Below are positions 1 to 7,536 of a stretch of 10,584 bases of DNA, one piece after another (position 1 is the first letter of the stretch; every line of letters starts with the position of its first letter). A program made the position numbers and the translations under genes. The notes beneath the pieces are model-generated. The model ran no database searches, was not told the origin of the DNA, and saw only the letters and a list, made by a program, of their open reading frames with translations. The stretch is from an uncultured euryarchaeote (GTDB lineage Archaea > Thermoplasmatota > Poseidoniia > Poseidoniales > Thalassarchaeaceae). The stretch is from contig CALCEF010000270.1 in NCBI GenBank assembly GCA_937901365.1, forward strand, positions 1-10,584, given 5' to 3'.

Positions 1-5
1 AAACC

Positions 6-43
6 GTTTCGAAACATTTTCGGGAAACGCCAGAAACTGTTTC
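6..43 (-). repeat. Cluster of GTTTC/GAAAC inverted motifs at the 3' end of the giant gene
   Basis: Five copies of GTTTC or its complement GAAAC occur at 6-10, 11-15, 24-28, 33-37 and 39-43. The first two form a 10-base perfect palindrome, and other pairs can form short 5-6 bp stems just after the stop codon of the minus-strand gene. This could be part of a transcription end region. The stems are weak and no clear T-tract follows within the window, so the role is a guess. Confidence 0.25.
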
Positions 44-3000
44 AGCCCAGAAGTCTAGCAATAATGTCAGCTTTCGTCCCACTACTGTCCAATCCCTGTA
101 GGGTGGCGAGTTCAACCAGTTCTGCTTTCTTTAATCGTTTCAGAGATGCTTCACTGGGGCCCTCATCAACCTCTTCAAGAATCTCTTCTTCGATTTCCAA
201 TACCTCTTCGCCTACCGATGTGAATTCAGGTTCAGAAATTGGCTCAGGTGTAGAATACTCGTCACCAAATCCTGCTGGCGCTGGTGGAGGAGTCGGTTTG
301 GCATATTGACTGATAATCTGTTGTGCAGTCCACCCTTTATCCATCCATGTGTTTACCTGCTGTTCTGTCCAATCAGGTAGCGCTGCACGGACCTCTGCAA
401 CAGACAACAAACGAGGATCTGGCGTCGTTTCTACAGGAGTTGAAACGTTTCGACCTGTTTCGATGTAATCGGAAGCCGCCCTACTCAATTCACTGTGTTT
501 CAGATACCCGTTATTGTCCTCATCATACGCATTGGCAAAATGTAGGAAGGCAGCCGCGTCCAGAATTCCGTGTGATTCAATCACATGAGCAACGGTGTCA
601 TCGTTGAAATCAAGTGGATATTGATTTTCTGGAGATACGGTCGATTGAGTCATCATGGTTGTGAAATCAACCGCTGCACGGTCCAGTTCGTCTGCATCAA
701 GGAACCCGTCTCGATCCCTGTCATACCTTCGCGCGTGAGCCAGGAAAGCGTCTTTGTCATAGATTCCATGCCGTGATACTGTATTCCACAACGTATCCTC
801 TTCGTAATCGAGGCGGATTCCACTTGGAGTGGCACCAAAGGCAGATTCTTCTTCATCACCCCACGCATCCTCAAGATATTCACCCATTGATTCGCTAGGC
901 TTGCGCATGATGATGATTCCAAGCAAGGCGACAACGATGACGATTAAGACGCCGACAATCGCGATGAGTACTACCGTTGTAGAGCCTGCACCCTCTGTTG
1001 ATTCAGCACCACTTACTGAAAACTCCTCTACTGGGAGGAGGTTGTCCGAATTATCATCAATGTAGATGTATAGTTCAGCTGTTCCAGCCTTCCAGGCCTC
1101 CCACTCAAATGTGAGGGTTGCATCAGAATCAAGTGATGTTAGATTGAGCGTTTTGGAGTCGTGGATTAGCCAATCTCCATCTCTCTGCTCAACCATTGTG
1201 ACATTGATGCTACCTCCACGAAGGCCTTGGTTCACAAAGATGGCCTCAAGTGTAACCGACTCCCCGTATTCTGGAGCCAGTGGTGTGATTGTCCAAGATG
1301 ATAACTCTGGAACGAACTCAATGATCTCTAGCAGAGGGTATCTTGGTGATGTCTCGGTTCCATCACCCTCAAGTGCATTTCCTGCCAAATCCGAGCCTTC
1401 TATCCAAACTGCAATTTGGTCCCCATCTTGCAGTTTCTCGCCATCAGATGGACGCATATCGATATTGTTTGCATAGTGGGTTTGCTCACCTTGTACATTT
1501 ACGAAAGATAACTCGCCGAACCCACCAATACCCAATCTTGGCAGGCCATTTCGATAAAATTCCCAATGGATGGTAAGGTTGGTTTCAGGCATCCCTCCGG
1601 AATCCTCGATGAGTGTGTCAATCTGGACCGAACTGAGTTGATCGCTTTCCAATCGCAATAGGGACGAAGTCGGGAACCTAAACTGATCAAAAACAACTTC
1701 TGGTGCAATGCTATCAATAATGACGCTTGAATCTGTATTCGGTATAGATGAGCCAGATCCTGGAACATTGAGAACGGTCAACTCAATCGGTAACTGCTGT
1801 GCAGGTGGAGTCCTCTGAGGGAGGACCAAAGGCGCATTGAATAGGCCACCAGATTGGACGGTTACCACCTTCTCGACGACAACGCTGCCAACGAGAATTT
1901 GAGCCAATACTGAGAGGTTTTGATCAGGAGTTAGGATGGGGACCGAGGTTTCACTATACTGAACAATTCCCTCAACGATGAGCTCATCACCCTCTTGGAC
2001 ATTCAAAACGGTTGCATTGCCGTCCGAAATCGGTGGTGTCAAATCCACCAAATCTGTAGCGACAGCCTCCAAGACATTGTCCAACCGCCAGCGCAATGCA
2101 TTGAGATTGTTGACATTTGCAACGGTTGCCGTATCATCGATGACAGTGACGCCTGGAACATACCAATTCTGTGATGTAGGTGTATCCCAATCCATGCGGA
2201 ATGTGATGTCCAGCCTCGAAGTGTCGGCAGTCATTGGAGTCACTAGAGCAGCAATTGGTTGAACATGACTGTTGGGTACGGTCGAGAGAATATCCTGTCG
2301 AGGGTCGTAGTGGAATTGGCCAAGAGGTGCATACGATTGGCCAGCGAGATAAACTGCAATATCATCCAATGTTTGGACACCATTGGCATCTTGGACAATC
2401 ATTGAGAACGTATGCGTTTGGCCAGCCAGCAGATGTTCGGCCCAAGTGTCGAGGGAGAACCCTGTGTTTAGCAGAGTAGTTTCAGTATTTTGAGCGGTTT
2501 GCAATGTAGCCCAATCATTTTGTAGGCCGGGGCCGCCCCCAGTCCCACCCTCTTGGTAGCTGTTACCAGCCCAATCTACACCTTCCAACCACAGGCTGAC
2601 CTTTGCATTGAATCCATTCGTAGCAACTTGAATATTGGAAAACGATACCTGTTGTGAACCGCTGCGCAGAGGGTAAAGATTCTCAGTCATCATCTGATAC
2701 TCTGAAGCCTGGGCGAACCCATCGCCATTGGTATCATCAACACCCTCTCGCCAGTAATGAAGGGTAACTTCGTCATCTCGATCTTGGGCATCGGACACGG
2801 TGATGTGAACTGTCAAAGGATTGATTGGATCCCAAACGTAACCATTGGCATCGAGTTGTCCCACCGACGTTGAAACAAGGAATGGGCTGGCAACGGGAGC
2901 TTCATCATCGATCAGAACTGTAACGATTGGTGGACTTGTGGTCGAATCGTTTGCCCCTGTGGAACCAGTGACTGGACCCACGCGACCAATTGTGGGAGTC

Positions 3001-6000
3001 AGTGTGTGGGATTCTGCTGAGGTGAGGGTGACCTCGCCTGAAAAGGTCCCCTCTCCATCCGAAACCAGTGGCATTTCCAGCCCCGATACATTGACAATCA
3101 TTGCGAAATCACTCTGTTGTGGTCGCAAATCAACAGTGTTTTGGAATCGAACACTGCCCGTAATTGAAACATTATGGCCACTTCTAGAGTGGAATGGATA
3201 ATCGGGTGAGAATTGGTTAGAGATGTGCCGGTTTTGATCGTCATATACTTCGAAACTACTGACCTCTAGATCGTTTTCTACCGCTTGGCTCCCTGAACCT
3301 CCTGATTGAGCCGTTGCTGGGGCAATGGCTTCGCCAGTGATGTTTTGTCCGAGAACCGACCAATCGATTTGTGCGACGTCATCCCATGTCCAAGAGATGC
3401 TGAATCGCCAATCTATCTCAAGAACTCCTGCTGTTTCCGACACACTACAATCCAGTTCCATCGGAGCCTGTGCTTGTCCTGAAATTTGAGTGAAAGTTGC
3501 TGTCGTTGAAGGATTCGCTACTTCAAAGACCAAATTTGACCCATCGGATGCCGAACCGGTAAGGGTAATCTTGGTAATTGCGTCATTGTTGTACAAATGT
3601 CGGTGGCGAGTAGTGATTTCAACCACGTTACCATCTGGATACAATGTGTTGGGTACAGCGAATGGATAATTGGTAATCATCAGTTCATGGTGGATTCCAC
3701 CATCAAAGATGACTGCACCTGCATCCGCATTGTAAGTTACAGGAATATCAACACTTTCTGTGGCGCCTTGGTTAACAGCGTCACGCTTGAAATCGACCAA
3801 TTGCTGAGTAATTCCTGTGACATTTTCAGTGATCGAATAACCAATGGTGACTGCATTGACATCCATGTCTGCTAGCCCACCGGTGGAAAAGTCAAACTCA
3901 ATGACCCTCCAATCTCGACCGGTCTGCACTTGGGTGTGCGAGGGTTGGACCATGTTCATGTGTGCAATCATCGTAGAAGATAGGCTGGTTGTCGAAAGGC
4001 CCTCTGCAAGACTCAACGAGGATGATGCGCCAATCGTTAGAGACACTGGAGATGGTGTTGGATTCGTCAAAGATGTGACTTCAGTTGAGATGACTGCCGT
4101 GCGAACTGTCGCATCTTCTGGAATCAATACAGATACGGATGAGCCTGTAGAATCCACTCGGAAATTTGTCGATGCGGTGTCCTGAATGTGGTTGACAACT
4201 CCAGAAGAAGAGGTGGTTTGGTAGAGCAGTTGCTGCCAACCATGCGCGCCATAGGTTGCACCTGTCGGGAAACTCCAATCCACAGATCCATCACTGGTGA
4301 TATCCGCTACCGGGTTCACCGCTGGTTGGCCAAATTCACCCTCGGCCCAAAGTGACGAGATGTGTCCACCCGGATTGACCTCGATTCGCACCCCAAACCC
4401 GGGTTGGGGTTCAAGGAAATTGATTGTACCTGAAAGACCGGATTGTCCTATGGTTGAGCCACTAGCGTCAATGGCCCGAATCGTCACTTGTGACCCCACT
4501 CCTGTGAAGTCAACCGATGTAACGGGGCGACTTGAATGAACAAAATCACTGTTGATTTGAAGGACTGCAGAACCGTTGTTGGTCAAGTTCCCATTCCAAA
4601 GATCTAGGGCCGAAGAGGCATCCCAACCATTTCCGAACCCTCGCGCATCCAAAAATCGAATTGAACCAACATGTACTGCTTCGATTAAGGGGGTCAAGAA
4701 TGGATTATCAGTGCCCATATTGATTTGGACTCGAATGCTAGGGTGAGTGTCCTTATCGAGAGTGTGTAAAGACACCGGGAAAGACTGATTGGTAAGACCA
4801 GGGATGGGATTCCCTGACACATCTAGGACTGAGGCTGTGGCCCAAGTATCGTCAGGAATCATCCCCTCGATATCAATAAAACCGCCACCCAATGCATCTA
4901 GTTGTATGACATCTGAAATCCAATCTCCTTCATCATAGAAGTAATCCACTTCAAGGCCAACATCATCGATATACCAACCCTCTTCGAAGGACCATTGCGT
5001 ATTGTATGGCTCATACGTGAATCTAAACCAAACTGTTTGGCCCGAATACATTGACAAATCAGCGACCTTTGTTTCCCACAAATTGTGAGGACCAACACAC
5101 GACCAACCAGTCGGAGGGATGTTGTTAGAACCATCGAAATTACCAAGGTTTTGCAACGTTCCAGTACCCCATGTATATCCAATTTGATCGTACCAATTGT
5201 TACCTGGGTCAAAGTGTGTCCAAGTGCTATTGTCTGTCGAAATGAATACCGCACCACCTGCATAACCTTGGTATGCACACATCCAATGTTCAAACGTCAA
5301 TCTTGCACTTGCGCCAGCAGGGATCGTATATGGCGGCGAGTAGAGGTGGTCAATCGAACCATCATTTGCTGAACCCGCAAGATGTGTACCCAGCCCAAAT
5401 GGACCTGAAGGCCAACCGGTTGGACCAGCAGTGGTGGTTTGGAGAGAACCGTATTCCCAATCACCTGTTGCCCACCACCCTGGGGCCATCGGAGTGGGTG
5501 CTGTTGCGATACTGTCCTCAAATCCATACGAGCCGCTCAGGGCGCCCGCACCAATTGAAATGTAATTCCAATCATGTGTCGCTCCATTCAAACCGCTGGC
5601 TGTCATCGTAGTAGAATTTGAAAGTGGGTCATCATCTAGAATCGAACCATTTGCAGCGACCACTGAAATACGATCTACTGTCAAACCTTCTTGATTATCT
5701 TGGAATCCCCCATATTGTACGGAAGAATCTGTATCCACTCTGATTCGGAAATCGGTCGAACCGCTGTTATGGAATGAAGAAGGGACAGGCAATTCTAGTA
5801 CCACGAAACCATTGGTCTCATCACCATAGGATGTACCATTTGGTAGCGTGTATCCACTACCTGGAATGGCTCCCGTACGACTTCGACATGCAGTAGTGGT
5901 CGCAGTTGAGGATGATGATATGTCGGTCCAGGTGTTGCCGTTAGAGGATAACTCCACACAGAAATTGTCCCACCCTGAGCCTTCAAGATCCCATTCCAAA

Positions 6001-7091
6001 CGAACTTGAATTTCAGAACCTGTTCCTGCATTGGTAAGGTCAACATGTCCTTCTAGCAAACCCATTGCGTTGTTACTGTATAGGCATGTTGTTGCAGTTA
6101 CAGAATAACAACCATGGTGCCAGTAACCGGTCGCCCCACCTACATTTGAGAGTCCCATATCATCGATAAACCAGCCGGGACTTGCGCTGCTATTGGCATC
6201 TGTAACAATTCTCCATCGGAACTCAATGTTCACTGATGTGTTGATATTCGGTATATGGTCTAGATTGAAAGTCTCTTGAGTCCATCCTGTCGCAGTGGTA
6301 TCTGACCAAACTGGGAATGTTGAGCTGTTGTTAGGTGTCCCAGATGGTGTCGATGTAGAATTGAGCGTGATATTCGAATTGTAACCACCAACTGGGGCAA
6401 ACCAAGTCCATGCCCCATTGTCAAGTTTGTATTCAACCCACATTCCATCGTTGGTATCTGTATGGCGCCAATTCCAGAATGTGAGGTTGAAATGATTCAC
6501 CGGGGAAGGAATCGGGACGCCCGCATGAATGCTCGCATCTACCCCAGCTGGTACACTGCTGTTCATCAGGGTCGCTGCGAGCAAGGTGCCACCGTGAGCA
6601 TTGGCTGGTTGGTTACCGTAAGGCATCTGCATTGTGCTACCCACTTGGGTGCCGTTGACCAAACTCGGGATACCTGGTTCCCATACCGAGGTATTACCAG
6701 ATTCTTGGACCATTGAGTGTTCAAACTGCAATGTGGCGACACCGACGAATGAATCCACCTGACTAACGGCATTGTCGGGTTCGATTGACAACCGACCATC
6801 GAAGTGATCCATTGTAGCGAGATTGAATTGTCCAACAGAGAAATTGGTTGTGGTGTCGACTCGCCATTCAGTTCCATTTCCATCATTCACCATCTTGTCC
6901 TCGGCGGTCATCCAGCCATCAAGGATGGTTGCATTGCTGGGAACATTCCAGCCATCCACTTCGACATCTTGGCCGCTTGAAGCGATTTGTGGGGGCCCTA
7001 CCCAACTACTGATATCGGCTGCAGCCCATGGGACTGAGGCCATCATGAATGTCAGAAAAATGCTGATGATGACTCTGCGGTTGCTCTTCAT
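42..7091 (-). CDS. Giant membrane-anchored surface protein with MAM-like, Ig-like, EF-hand and SAP domains (2349 aa)
   Basis: Probable cell-surface adhesion or binding protein; ligand unknown. Residues 1-25 form a signal peptide (basic N-terminus, hydrophobic core, AAA before D26). Two jelly-roll/MAM-like modules lie at about 201-320 and 598-715, each ending in a GW(F/Y)IDD(M/V)GL motif, with a related stretch between them at about 340-485. Two Ig-like modules at about 1395-1530 and 1793-1920 share a (L/I)EG-D-AGN motif; the first holds a dockerin/EF-like loop at 1453-1464 (DTNGDGFAQASE). A CARDB-like domain covers about 1930-2025. One transmembrane helix spans 2040-2062, followed by MRK, so the tail should be cytosolic. 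The tail has EF-hand loops at 2124-2135 and 2190-2201, a helical segment at 2228-2266, a Pro-rich linker, an acidic stretch and a C-terminal SAP motif (2317-2348). I count only seven cysteines, most of them paired within the MAM-like region. The frame is intact. Domain names are read by eye from motifs; the reading frame, signal peptide, anchor and EF-hands are the surest parts. Confidence 0.93.
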   Translation of the reverse strand: MKSNRRVIISIFLTFMMASVPWAAADISSWVGPPQIASSGQDVEVDGWNVPSNATILDGWMTAEDKMVNDGNGTEWRVDTTTNFSVGQFNLATMDHFDGRLSIEPDNAVSQVDSFVGVATLQFEHSMVQESGNTSVWEPGIPSLVNGTQVGSTMQMPYGNQPANAHGGTLLAATLMNSSVPAGVDASIHAGVPIPSPVNHFNLTFWNWRHTDTNDGMWVEYKLDNGAWTWFAPVGGYNSNITLNSTSTPSGTPNNSSTFPVWSDTTATGWTQETFNLDHIPNINTSVNIEFRWRIVTDANSSASPGWFIDDMGLSNVGGATGYWHHGCYSVTATTCLYSNNAMGLLEGHVDLTNAGTGSEIQVRLEWDLEGSGWDNFCVELSSNGNTWTDISSSSTATTTACRSRTGAIPGSGYTLPNGTSYGDETNGFVVLELPVPSSFHNSGSTDFRIRVDTDSSVQYGGFQDNQEGLTVDRISVVAANGSILDDDPLSNSTTMTASGLNGATHDWNYISIGAGALSGSYGFEDSIATAPTPMAPGWWATGDWEYGSLQTTTAGPTGWPSGPFGLGTHLAGSANDGSIDHLYSPPYTIPAGASARLTFEHWMCAYQGYAGGAVFISTDNSTWTHFDPGNNWYDQIGYTWGTGTLQNLGNFDGSNNIPPTGWSCVGPHNLWETKVADLSMYSGQTVWFRFTYEPYNTQWSFEEGWYIDDVGLEVDYFYDEGDWISDVIQLDALGGGFIDIEGMIPDDTWATASVLDVSGNPIPGLTNQSFPVSLHTLDKDTHPSIRVQINMGTDNPFLTPLIEAVHVGSIRFLDARGFGNGWDASSALDLWNGNLTNNGSAVLQINSDFVHSSRPVTSVDFTGVGSQVTIRAIDASGSTIGQSGLSGTINFLEPQPGFGVRIEVNPGGHISSLWAEGEFGQPAVNPVADITSDGSVDWSFPTGATYGAHGWQQLLYQTTSSSGVVNHIQDTASTNFRVDSTGSSVSVLIPEDATVRTAVISTEVTSLTNPTPSPVSLTIGASSSLSLAEGLSTTSLSSTMIAHMNMVQPSHTQVQTGRDWRVIEFDFSTGGLADMDVNAVTIGYSITENVTGITQQLVDFKRDAVNQGATESVDIPVTYNADAGAVIFDGGIHHELMITNYPFAVPNTLYPDGNVVEITTRHRHLYNNDAITKITLTGSASDGSNLVFEVANPSTTATFTQISGQAQAPMELDCSVSETAGVLEIDWRFSISWTWDDVAQIDWSVLGQNITGEAIAPATAQSGGSGSQAVENDLEVSSFEVYDDQNRHISNQFSPDYPFHSRSGHNVSITGSVRFQNTVDLRPQQSDFAMIVNVSGLEMPLVSDGEGTFSGEVTLTSAESHTLTPTIGRVGPVTGSTGANDSTTSPPIVTVLIDDEAPVASPFLVSTSVGQLDANGYVWDPINPLTVHITVSDAQDRDDEVTLHYWREGVDDTNGDGFAQASEYQMMTENLYPLRSGSQQVSFSNIQVATNGFNAKVSLWLEGVDWAGNSYQEGGTGGGPGLQNDWATLQTAQNTETTLLNTGFSLDTWAEHLLAGQTHTFSMIVQDANGVQTLDDIAVYLAGQSYAPLGQFHYDPRQDILSTVPNSHVQPIAALVTPMTADTSRLDITFRMDWDTPTSQNWYVPGVTVIDDTATVANVNNLNALRWRLDNVLEAVATDLVDLTPPISDGNATVLNVQEGDELIVEGIVQYSETSVPILTPDQNLSVLAQILVGSVVVEKVVTVQSGGLFNAPLVLPQRTPPAQQLPIELTVLNVPGSGSSIPNTDSSVIIDSIAPEVVFDQFRFPTSSLLRLESDQLSSVQIDTLIEDSGGMPETNLTIHWEFYRNGLPRLGIGGFGELSFVNVQGEQTHYANNIDMRPSDGEKLQDGDQIAVWIEGSDLAGNALEGDGTETSPRYPLLEIIEFVPELSSWTITPLAPEYGESVTLEAIFVNQGLRGGSINVTMVEQRDGDWLIHDSKTLNLTSLDSDATLTFEWEAWKAGTAELYIYIDDNSDNLLPVEEFSVSGAESTEGAGSTTVVLIAIVGVLIVIVVALLGIIIMRKPSESMGEYLEDAWGDEEESAFGATPSGIRLDYEEDTLWNTVSRHGIYDKDAFLAHARRYDRDRDGFLDADELDRAAVDFTTMMTQSTVSPENQYPLDFNDDTVAHVIESHGILDAAAFLHFANAYDEDNNGYLKHSELSRAASDYIETGRNVSTPVETTPDPRLLSVAEVRAALPDWTEQQVNTWMDKGWTAQQIISQYAKPTPPPAPAGFGDEYSTPEPISEPEFTSVGEEVLEIEEEILEEVDEGPSEASLKRLKKAELVELATLQGLDSSGTKADIIARLLG

Positions 7092-7119
7092 GTCGCCGAC
7101 TCCTACGGAGTCTGGCGAC
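7092..7119 (-). promoter_or_regulatory. Leader hairpin abutting the start codon of the giant surface-protein gene, containing its Shine-Dalgarno
   Basis: Plus-strand arms GTCGCC-GACTCC (7092-7103) and GGAGTC-t-GGCGAC (7107-7119) pair over 12 bp with a TAC loop and one bulged base. In the minus-strand transcript the 3' arm reads GGAGTCGGCGAC directly before ATG. The GGAG is a good Shine-Dalgarno with 8 bases of spacing, and it lies inside the stem. Translation initiation could therefore be limited by folding. The structure is seen directly; the regulatory role is inferred. The transcript start is unknown, and if it lies inside the hairpin the stem would not form. Confidence 0.5.
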
Positions 7120-7152
7120 GCTTAGACGTTAGAAAGACCTTCGGGAATACGC

Positions 7153-7172
7153 TCAGACCCCTAAGGGTCTGA
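7153..7172 (-). terminator. Hairpin just downstream of tRNA-Thr
   Basis: TCAGACCC and GGGTCTGA form a perfect 8-bp stem around a 4-base loop (CTAA on the plus strand). It starts 5 bases beyond the tRNA-Thr 3' end in transcript order. A pyrimidine-rich segment (TCTTTCT) follows about 20 bases later on the minus strand. It may help to end or process the tRNA transcript before the giant gene. Archaeal termination usually depends on T-runs rather than hairpins, so this is tentative. Confidence 0.3.
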
Positions 7173-7177
7173 ATAAG

Positions 7178-7249
7178 AGCCACTGGCGAGAATTGAACTC
7201 GCGACCTACGCCTTACCAAGGCGTCGCTATACCTCTAAGCCACAGTGGC
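7178..7249 (-). tRNA. tRNA-Thr (anticodon GGT)
   Basis: A full cloverleaf is readable on the minus strand. The acceptor is GCCACTG/CAGTGGC (7 bp perfect) and the D-arm has a GCT/AGC stem with GG in the loop. The anticodon stem ACGCC/GGCGT encloses the loop TTGGTAA, giving anticodon GGT (plus-strand bases 7215-7217). The T-arm is GCGAG/CTCGC around TTCAATT. The discriminator is U73, which fits archaeal tRNA-Thr and not the A73 usual in bacteria. CCA is not encoded (CTT follows), so it must be added by the CCA enzyme. There is no intron. It reads codons ACC and ACU. It lies 86 bases upstream of the giant gene on the same strand, so read-through is possible. Confidence 0.96.
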
Positions 7250-7272
7250 AGTAAAGTCGGCGACCGGCGGCG

Positions 7273-7281
7273 ATAATTTAA
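7273..7281 (-). promoter_or_regulatory. TATA-like box for tRNA-Thr
   Basis: On the minus strand this reads TTAAATTAT, an AT-only island in an otherwise GC-rich stretch. It is centred 28 bases upstream of the tRNA-Thr 5' end, which is where an archaeal TATA box is expected for a transcript starting at or just before the mature 5' end. Confidence 0.5.
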
Positions 7282-7334
7282 CCGCTACGCACCTCAAATT
7301 GGGATGCGATTCATCTCTAACTTCGCCATCATGC

Positions 7335-7340
7335 TCATAT
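7335..7340 (+). promoter_or_regulatory. Weak TATA-like box for tRNA-Ser
   Basis: TCATAT is centred about 28 bases upstream of the tRNA-Ser 5' end. Position fits an archaeal TATA element but the match is poor. No better AT-rich block lies at that distance. The remainder of the 116-base spacer between the two divergent tRNAs (7250-7365) shows no gene. Confidence 0.25.
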
Positions 7341-7365
7341 CCGAAAGGCTTCACGCGGAAACGCT

Positions 7366-7450
7366 GCCGAGGTCGCATAGCCTGGTATCGCGCGTGACTG
7401 GAAATCACGTGGGTTTTCCCGCCGGAGTTCAAATCTCCGTCTCGGCGCCA
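7366..7450 (+). tRNA. tRNA-Ser (anticodon GGA), class II, CCA encoded
   Basis: The acceptor GCCGAGG pairs with TCTCGGC (last pair G-U). The anticodon stem CGTGA/TCACG (7393-7397, 7405-7409) holds the loop CTGGAAA with anticodon GGA at 7400-7402. A long variable arm with a GGG-TTTT-CCC stem (7411-7420) marks class II. The T-arm is CGGAG/CTCCG around TTCAAAT. The discriminator is G73 (7447), the seryl identity base, and CCA is genomically encoded at 7448-7450. It reads UCC and UCU. The D-stem is odd: in standard register only G10-C25 and C11-G24 pair, with A-C and T-T mismatches above them, although C9 could pair with G26 to give three pairs. There is no intron. Confidence 0.94.
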
Positions 7451-7484
7451 TTTGGCTCGATCTAATTCACTGATTATTCGGCCT

Positions 7485-7499
7485 CCAGCCTACGGCTGG
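7485..7499 (+). terminator. Hairpin downstream of tRNA-Ser
   Basis: CCAGCC-TAC-GGCTGG is a perfect 6-bp stem with a 3-base loop, 34 bases after the tRNA CCA end. It is followed by TAGAGTATTTCTT, a modest T-rich segment, so it could end or process the tRNA transcript. It shares the core CCTACGG with the hairpin before the giant gene. Confidence 0.35.
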
Positions 7500-7504
7500 T
7501 AGAG

Positions 7505-7515
7505 TATTTCTTAAT
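7505..7515 (+). promoter_or_regulatory. TATA-like box for the zinc-ribbon membrane protein gene
   Basis: TATTTCTTAAT lies about 27 bases (centre to start) upstream of the GTG/ATG pair at 7537/7540, which predicts transcription starting at or within a few bases of the start codon. No Shine-Dalgarno is seen before that start, so a leaderless mRNA is the simplest reading. Confidence 0.4.
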
Positions 7516-7536
7516 GCGGGGGGGTCGCACGACACC

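Noticed and set aside
442..462. GAAACGTTTC palindrome and nearby GTTTC copies, resembling the cluster at 6-43
   Set aside because: They lie inside the coding frame and encode the ordinary linker around residues 2210-2218; probably chance.
64..7125. Many open frames of 60-140 codons on the plus strand and in other minus frames across the giant gene
   Set aside because: They lie wholly or almost wholly inside one continuous 2349-codon frame that has a signal peptide, recognisable domains and a proper end. Their translations are low-complexity or Cys/Arg-rich and show no domain.
7235..7432. Minus-strand 65-codon frame across the tRNA-Ser region
   Set aside because: It overlaps both tRNA genes, which are unambiguous, and its product has no recognisable feature.
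7366..7450. Possible intron in tRNA-Ser because of its length
   Set aside because: The extra length is the class II variable arm with its own GGG/CCC stem; the anticodon loop is an intact seven bases.
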